A stretch of 64,000 nucleotides of DNA from CALECP01 sp964389925 (GTDB lineage Bacteria; Chloroflexota; Anaerolineae; Promineifilales; Promineifilaceae): the NCBI GenBank assembly GCA_964389925.1, contig CAYMGE010000017.1, positions 1 to 64,000 of the forward strand, given 5' to 3'. The notes under the pieces are model-generated. The model was not told the DNA's origin, made no database searches, and saw nothing but the letters and a program-made list of their open reading frames with translations. Positions 60,097 to 64,000 of this stretch are shown in pieces (position 1 is the stretch's first letter; the number at the start of each line of letters is the position of its first letter). The position numbers and the translations under genes were made by a program.

Positions 60097-60975
60097 ATGA
60101 GACAACCTGATTTTATGATTATCGGCGCGATGAAAAGCGCGACGAGTACGCTACATGAGCAGTTGGCGCGGCAAGATGGCTTTTTTATGTGTACGCCGAA
60201 AGAGCCGTATTTTTTTAGCGATGACCCTGTTTATGCAAAAGGGATTGAATGGTATGTAAACTTGTTTGCAGACGCGCAGTCAAGCGATATTTGCGGTGAA
60301 TCGACGACTCACTACGCGAAGCTACCGACCTACCCAAAGACGATTGCGCGAATTGCGAAGCATGTGCCAGACGCGAAGTTTGTTTACGTGATGCGTCATC
60401 CGATTGACAGGCTGGTGTCGCAATATATTCATCAGTGGACAGAGCGGGAAATTGATCGGCCGATAGACGAAGCCATTCACGCCCACCCTGAACTAATCGC
60501 CTATTCAAAGTACACGATGCAACTACAACCCTATTTTGCCCAGTTCGGACAGGCGCGTGTTCTTCCCGTCTTCTTCGACCATCTGCATACCCATCCACAA
60601 ATTGCACTCGAACGCATTTGTCGCTTTTTGGGCTATGATGGAAAGCCCGTTTGGGACAATAGCGATCAGCAGCGCAACGTCAGCAGCGAGCGTATGCGCG
60701 TCAATCCGCTGCGCGATGCCATTGTCAATGCGCCCATTCTCAGCACGATTCGCACGCGATTGATTCCACCGAGCTTCCGTGAGCGCGTTAAGGCATTGTG
60801 GCGGATGGAAAAACGGCCTGAACTTTCGGCCGACTCCATCTTACAACTCGAACAAATTTTTGATGCAGATTTAGCTATCTTGGGCAACTGGCTTGGCGTA
60901 GAATTAACCTGCAAGAATTTTAGGTCTGTAACACGTGATCGTGTGTGGGAATGGGAAAAAGAACGTGAGCAGTAA
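60097..60975 (+). CDS. Sulfotransferase
   Basis: A 292-residue PAPS-dependent enzyme. The 5'-phosphosulfate loop is FMIIGAMKSATSTLHEQLARQ, the 3'-phosphate site is KFVYVMRHPIDRLVSQYIHQW. It resembles heparan-sulfate-type and bacterial Stf-like sulfotransferases. Neighbouring glycosyltransferases suggest sulfation of a surface glycan or glycolipid. No PAPS-synthesis genes are in the window. Confidence 0.9.
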   Translation: MRQPDFMIIGAMKSATSTLHEQLARQDGFFMCTPKEPYFFSDDPVYAKGIEWYVNLFADAQSSDICGESTTHYAKLPTYPKTIARIAKHVPDAKFVYVMRHPIDRLVSQYIHQWTEREIDRPIDEAIHAHPELIAYSKYTMQLQPYFAQFGQARVLPVFFDHLHTHPQIALERICRFLGYDGKPVWDNSDQQRNVSSERMRVNPLRDAIVNAPILSTIRTRLIPPSFRERVKALWRMEKRPELSADSILQLEQIFDADLAILGNWLGVELTCKNFRSVTRDRVWEWEKEREQ

Positions 60976-60999
60976 GCAAACTGTTCGCTAAAGTCACTG

Positions 61000-61983
61000 A
61001 TGAGCATAGAACAAACAGGGGTCGTTATCATCGGCCGCAACGAAGGCGAGCGTCTACGGGCGTGTATTCAATCTGTGCTGCCACAAGCGGCGCGGGTCGT
61101 GTATGTTGACTCTGGCTCGGCCGATCAAAGCGTTACGCTCGCACAATCGCTGGGGTGCGACGTTATTGAGCTGACGGCTGATCACCCGTTCACTGCGGCA
61201 CGCGGCCGAAATGCCGGCTACTGTCACCTTCTCGCCAACTACAATTTACAATTTATCCAATTTATTGACGGTGATTGCACTTTAGATGAGTCGTGGATGA
61301 TGCACGCATTGGCGAAAATGGCGGAGGATGAGAAAATAGCGGTCGTCTGTGGCAGAAGACGTGAACGTTTTCCCGAAGCGACTATTTATAATTTGCAGTG
61401 CGACATGGAGTGGAATACACCTATTGGACGTGCCGACGCTTGTGGCGGCGATGCGCTGATGCGGGTTGCCGCGCTACGCGAGGTCAACGGCTTTGATGAA
61501 TCATTTGCGGCCGGCGAAGAGCCTGAGATGTGCTTTCGGATGCGCGGCTACGGCTGGCAAGTTTGGCGCATTGATGCAGAGATGACGCGCCACGACGCCG
61601 CAATGACGCGCTTCTCGCAGTGGTGGACGCGCAACGTGCGGGCTGGCAGTGCCTATGCCCAAAGTGCCTACACGCACGGCGATGCGAAGTACAACGTGCG
61701 CCAGTCATTCAGCATTTGGCTATGGGCTGCAATTGTGCCATTTATTGCCATCGTTGGCATTCCATTCACAGCGGGATTGAGTTTGAGTTTACTACTGCTC
61801 TACGTTGTTTTGGCATGGCGTATCTATCGCTGGCGGCGCGGTATTGGCGACCCGATGCGTCATTCTGTCATCTATGCCATTTTTACCGTGATTGGCAAAT
61901 GGGCAAACCTTGTTGGACAACTGCGCTTTTGGCGCACGCGGGAAAGCAAGCTGATCGAATATAAAAATGCGGAGGTTGTGTGA
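61000..61983 (+). CDS. GT2-family glycosyltransferase with C-terminal membrane helices
   Basis: A 327-residue enzyme: TGVVIIGRNEGERLRACIQSVLPQAARVVYVDSGSADQSV, FIDGDCTLDESW with DxD, GGDALMRVAALREVNGFDESFAAGEEPEMCFRMRGYGW with the ED pair. Two membrane segments near residues 242-275 (IVPFIAIVGIPFTAGLSLSLLLLYVVLAW) anchor it. It lies between the sulfotransferase and a GT4 gene and probably works on the same product. Confidence 0.9.
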   Translation: MSIEQTGVVIIGRNEGERLRACIQSVLPQAARVVYVDSGSADQSVTLAQSLGCDVIELTADHPFTAARGRNAGYCHLLANYNLQFIQFIDGDCTLDESWMMHALAKMAEDEKIAVVCGRRRERFPEATIYNLQCDMEWNTPIGRADACGGDALMRVAALREVNGFDESFAAGEEPEMCFRMRGYGWQVWRIDAEMTRHDAAMTRFSQWWTRNVRAGSAYAQSAYTHGDAKYNVRQSFSIWLWAAIVPFIAIVGIPFTAGLSLSLLLLYVVLAWRIYRWRRGIGDPMRHSVIYAIFTVIGKWANLVGQLRFWRTRESKLIEYKNAEVV

Positions 61984-62012
61984 CTAGCTGGACAATTGAG
62001 GATACCCAAAGG

Positions 62013-63266
62013 ATGCCAAGAACAAAGACGGCCGAAGTAACCAAGCCGACGATTGCGTATGTGACGCAATTTTTTCCCTATCTGACTGAAACGTTTGTCT
62101 ATCGAGAGGTGTTGGCACTGCGAGAGCATGGCTTCAATGTCGTCACGCTGGCAAATCGCACGCCAGATGAGAAACATCTATCGGCCGAATCCCGCCCCCT
62201 GATGGCCTCCACAAGCTATGTTTTCCCGCTCAAATGGGTTCCCTTCCTCTTTGCCCACCTCTATTTCATCCTGCGCCACCCAATTCGCTATCTCAGCACG
62301 CTCTCAAAGATGATGACACGGCGTGGTGAAAGCTGGGATAATCGCAAGCGTACATTTGGGCATTTCATGGGCGGTGTTTACCTCGCACGTGAGGCACAAA
62401 AGCAGGGAGTCTCGCACATCCATGCCCATTTTTCTGTCAACGCTGCAACGATTGGACTGGCGATCTCGCGGCTGTTGGGCATTGGGTATAGCTTCACCGT
62501 TCACAACAACATTTTCACGGATCGGTTGATTTTGCGAGAGAAGTTGGAAGCTGCCGATTTCATCATCTCTATCTCCGAATACAGCCGTGACTTCCTACTC
62601 CAATTTGCGCCTGACCTCCCCAACCTGCGTGAAAAATTCCGCATCGTTCACTGTGGCATCTCGCCCAAAACGTTTGTGCCGAATCGACCTGTGACGACCG
62701 AAAAAACGCCGCACATCGTCTACCTTTCCAGTCTCGCCGAACGCAAGGGAATGCCTGTGCTGGTCGAGGCATGTCATATTTTGCGCGGGCGCGGCCGAGA
62801 GTTTCGCTGCACCATCGCTGGTGGAGGAGAACAATGGTTTCTCCTGCAAGACATGATTGCCAAATATCAGTTACAGGATGTCGTCAGCACACCCGGCCGC
62901 TATCTGCAAGAACAAATCCGCGACTATCTCAACAGTGCCGATGTGTTTGTGCTTCCCTGTGTCACAGCCAGCAATGGCGACATCGACGGCATTCCCGTCG
63001 CCCTGATGGAGGCAATGGCGATGCAGGTTCCCGTCGTGTCAACCACAGTCAGCGGTGTTCCCGAACTCATCGAGGATGGCGTGAGCGGTTTGCTCGTCTC
63101 AGAACGCGATTCTGAACAACTCGCCAATGCCATTGAGCGCATCTTGGATGACCCCGATTTTGCCACTCAGTTAGGCAAGAATGGACGCGCAAAAGTGTCA
63201 CAAGCATTCAACCTCGATCTAATTTCCCATCAGCTTGTCGAGCTATTTGATTCATTTCTACGCTAG
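62013..63266 (+). CDS. GT4-family glycosyltransferase
   Basis: A 417-residue GT-B enzyme: IAYVTQFFPYLTETFVYREVLALREHGFNVVTLAN (acceptor domain), GVSHIHAHFSVNAATIGLAISRLLGIGYSFTVH, PHIVYLSSLAERKGMPVLVEACHILRGRG, then ADVFVLPCVTASNGDIDGIPVALMEAMAMQVPVVSTTVSGVPELIEDGVSGLLV with EX7E. This resembles EpsF/colanic-acid-type GT4. The ATG at 62013 has GAGG about ten bases upstream; a GTG at 61980 overlapping the previous stop would add 11 residues. Confidence 0.9.
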   Translation: MPRTKTAEVTKPTIAYVTQFFPYLTETFVYREVLALREHGFNVVTLANRTPDEKHLSAESRPLMASTSYVFPLKWVPFLFAHLYFILRHPIRYLSTLSKMMTRRGESWDNRKRTFGHFMGGVYLAREAQKQGVSHIHAHFSVNAATIGLAISRLLGIGYSFTVHNNIFTDRLILREKLEAADFIISISEYSRDFLLQFAPDLPNLREKFRIVHCGISPKTFVPNRPVTTEKTPHIVYLSSLAERKGMPVLVEACHILRGRGREFRCTIAGGGEQWFLLQDMIAKYQLQDVVSTPGRYLQEQIRDYLNSADVFVLPCVTASNGDIDGIPVALMEAMAMQVPVVSTTVSGVPELIEDGVSGLLVSERDSEQLANAIERILDDPDFATQLGKNGRAKVSQAFNLDLISHQLVELFDSFLR

Positions 63267-63400
63267 AGAGCTTCCCCCGTAAATGTTTTGGATAATTTGC
63301 ACAATCTGAACGCACGTAGAATTGTTACCTAGATCATTTGCCACGCTTGATGCACCTCGTTAGAATTGGGGGCATATAAAGAAAATATCTTGAAGCCAAG

Positions 63401-63447
63401 ACGCTTCCCGCCAACGCTTTTTTTTGTGTTGGTGTGGAAGCGTTTTT
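63401..63447 (+). terminator. Strong hairpin terminator upstream of the glutamine synthetase gene
   Basis: A 15-bp stem (63401-63415 with 63428-63443, one bulged T and one G-T pair) encloses a T-rich 12-base loop and ends in TTTTT (63443-63447). It is 61 bases before the glutamine synthetase start and 135 past the GT4 stop, so it may end the GT operon or attenuate the next gene. A TATAAA box lies at 63375-63380. Confidence 0.75.
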
Positions 63448-63507
63448 CGTTGTCAAGAGCATAACAACTCTGTGGGAAAGCTCACCCCGCAAATTAGGAG
63501 AATTATC

Positions 63508-64000
63508 ATGAGTGGAAATCAAGCTCGTTTAGACGCAATTGGTGTCGTTTCAGACTATGAGACGATGGAGACAGACTTTCGGATGGTGAACACAGGCGAC
63601 CTCTACAACGCCAATGTTTTTGATGATGCGACAATGAAAGCGCGTCTGCCAAAGGGTGTTTACAAATCGCTGAAAAATACGATTAAGACACGCGGTAAGC
63701 TCGATAGTTCGGTTGCCGACGCAGTCGCATCTGCGATGAAGGATTGGGCAATTGAGAGCGGCGCGACTCACTTTACGCATGTTTTCTATCCGTTGACGGG
63801 GATTTCGGCCGAAAAGCACGACTCTTTCTACAACCCCAACGACGGTGGCACAATTGCCGAGTTTGCTGGCGACCTGTTAATCCAAGGCGAACCCGACGGC
63901 TCTAGCTTCCCAACCGGTGGCGTGCGCCAAACACATGAGGCGCGTGGCTATACAGCATGGGACGTAACTAGCCCCGCCTACCTTATCGAAAACACCAACG
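63508..64000 (+). CDS. glnN: Type III glutamine synthetase, N-terminal part (cut by window end)
   Basis: The first 164 codons of a glutamine synthetase of the large GSIII (GlnN) type: MSGNQARLDAIGVVSDY, NVFDDATMKARLPKGVYKSLKNTI, WAIESGATHFTHVFYPLTGISAEKHDSF and GGVRQTHEARGYTAWDVTSPAYL. The GATHFTHVFYPLTG stretch is diagnostic for GSIII. It makes glutamine from glutamate and ammonia; GSIII proteins are usually 700 or more residues, so most lies beyond the window. AGGAG seven bases before the ATG decides the start. A TCGGCCGA copy is at 63806. Confidence 0.9.
   Translation, partial: MSGNQARLDAIGVVSDYETMETDFRMVNTGDLYNANVFDDATMKARLPKGVYKSLKNTIKTRGKLDSSVADAVASAMKDWAIESGATHFTHVFYPLTGISAEKHDSFYNPNDGGTIAEFAGDLLIQGEPDGSSFPTGGVRQTHEARGYTAWDVTSPAYLIENTN

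Noticed and set aside
63448..63507. Glutamine riboswitch before the glutamine synthetase gene
   Set aside because: I could not match the glnA-RNA core motifs; only a terminator-like hairpin is supported.
1..64000. CRISPR arrays, transposases, prophage or plasmid genes
   Set aside because: None found; repeats seen are short palindromes or slipped words, without regular spacers or mobility genes.

Overview
The window looks like a chromosomal segment of a Chloroflexota bacterium, most likely of an Anaerolineae-type lineage. This is an inference from gene content: a baseplate-J-like/RuvX/MltG cluster, a CIRCE-controlled hrcA-grpE-dnaK-dnaJ-prmA operon, fused CrtY-type and CrtI-type carotenoid genes, type III glutamine synthetase, and many glycosyltransferases and lipoproteins with Thr/Pro-rich linkers. 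I saw no rRNA, tRNA, CRISPR array, transposase or phage module. The most striking global property is the 8-bp palindrome TCGGCCGA. I counted about 78 exact copies by eye, plus roughly as many CGGCCG-core variants, where about one exact copy is expected by chance. It occurs in nearly every gene on both strands and resembles the HIP1 phenomenon of cyanobacteria with a different word.

Layout. 0.1-9 kb: a divergent TetR/MocR regulator pair, an NAD-dependent sugar epimerase, an SRPBCC protein, a lycopene-cyclase-type membrane protein, HtpG, a zinc phospholipase-C-like protein, an N-terminally shortened hydrolase-like protein and OsmC. 9.2-15.3 kb: a large membrane glycosyltransferase, a VanW-family protein, a nuclease-Excalibur lipoprotein and MetA. 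15.4-19.4 kb: a DUF218 protein, then the operon baseplate-J-like/ruvX/mltG. 19.6-30.8 kb: a flavin disulfide reductase, an unrecognised Rossmann-type protein with a tiny zinc-ribbon partner behind a structured leader, etfBA, a GT2 enzyme, a cluster of degenerate palindromic repeats, Lon protease and a patatin.

30.8-43.8 kb, minus strand: an exopolysaccharide locus holding a Wzz-like chain-length protein, a Wzx flippase fused to a CpsD-like P-loop domain, two hexapeptide acyltransferases, four glycosyltransferases, a lipoprotein and a GH44 endoglucanase. The parts fit a flippase/chain-length (Wzx/Wzz) type of surface polysaccharide assembly, with a resident beta-glucanase for trimming. No Wzy polymerase was recognised.

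44-52 kb: a CrtI-type desaturase, a GH13 alpha-glucosidase, Aat with an overlapping ArsR-type regulator, an MFS exporter with a probable operator, a TPR protein, a divergent HIU-hydrolase-like protein and an LRR lipoprotein. 52.3-60 kb: an S1-domain protein behind a long terminator-containing leader, IF-1, and the heat-shock operon on the minus strand under CIRCE. 60-64 kb: a sulfotransferase, two more glycosyltransferases and the start of a type III glutamine synthetase cut by the window edge.

Spacers between genes are often short hairpins or slipped repeat words, and some of these words run into coding sequence.
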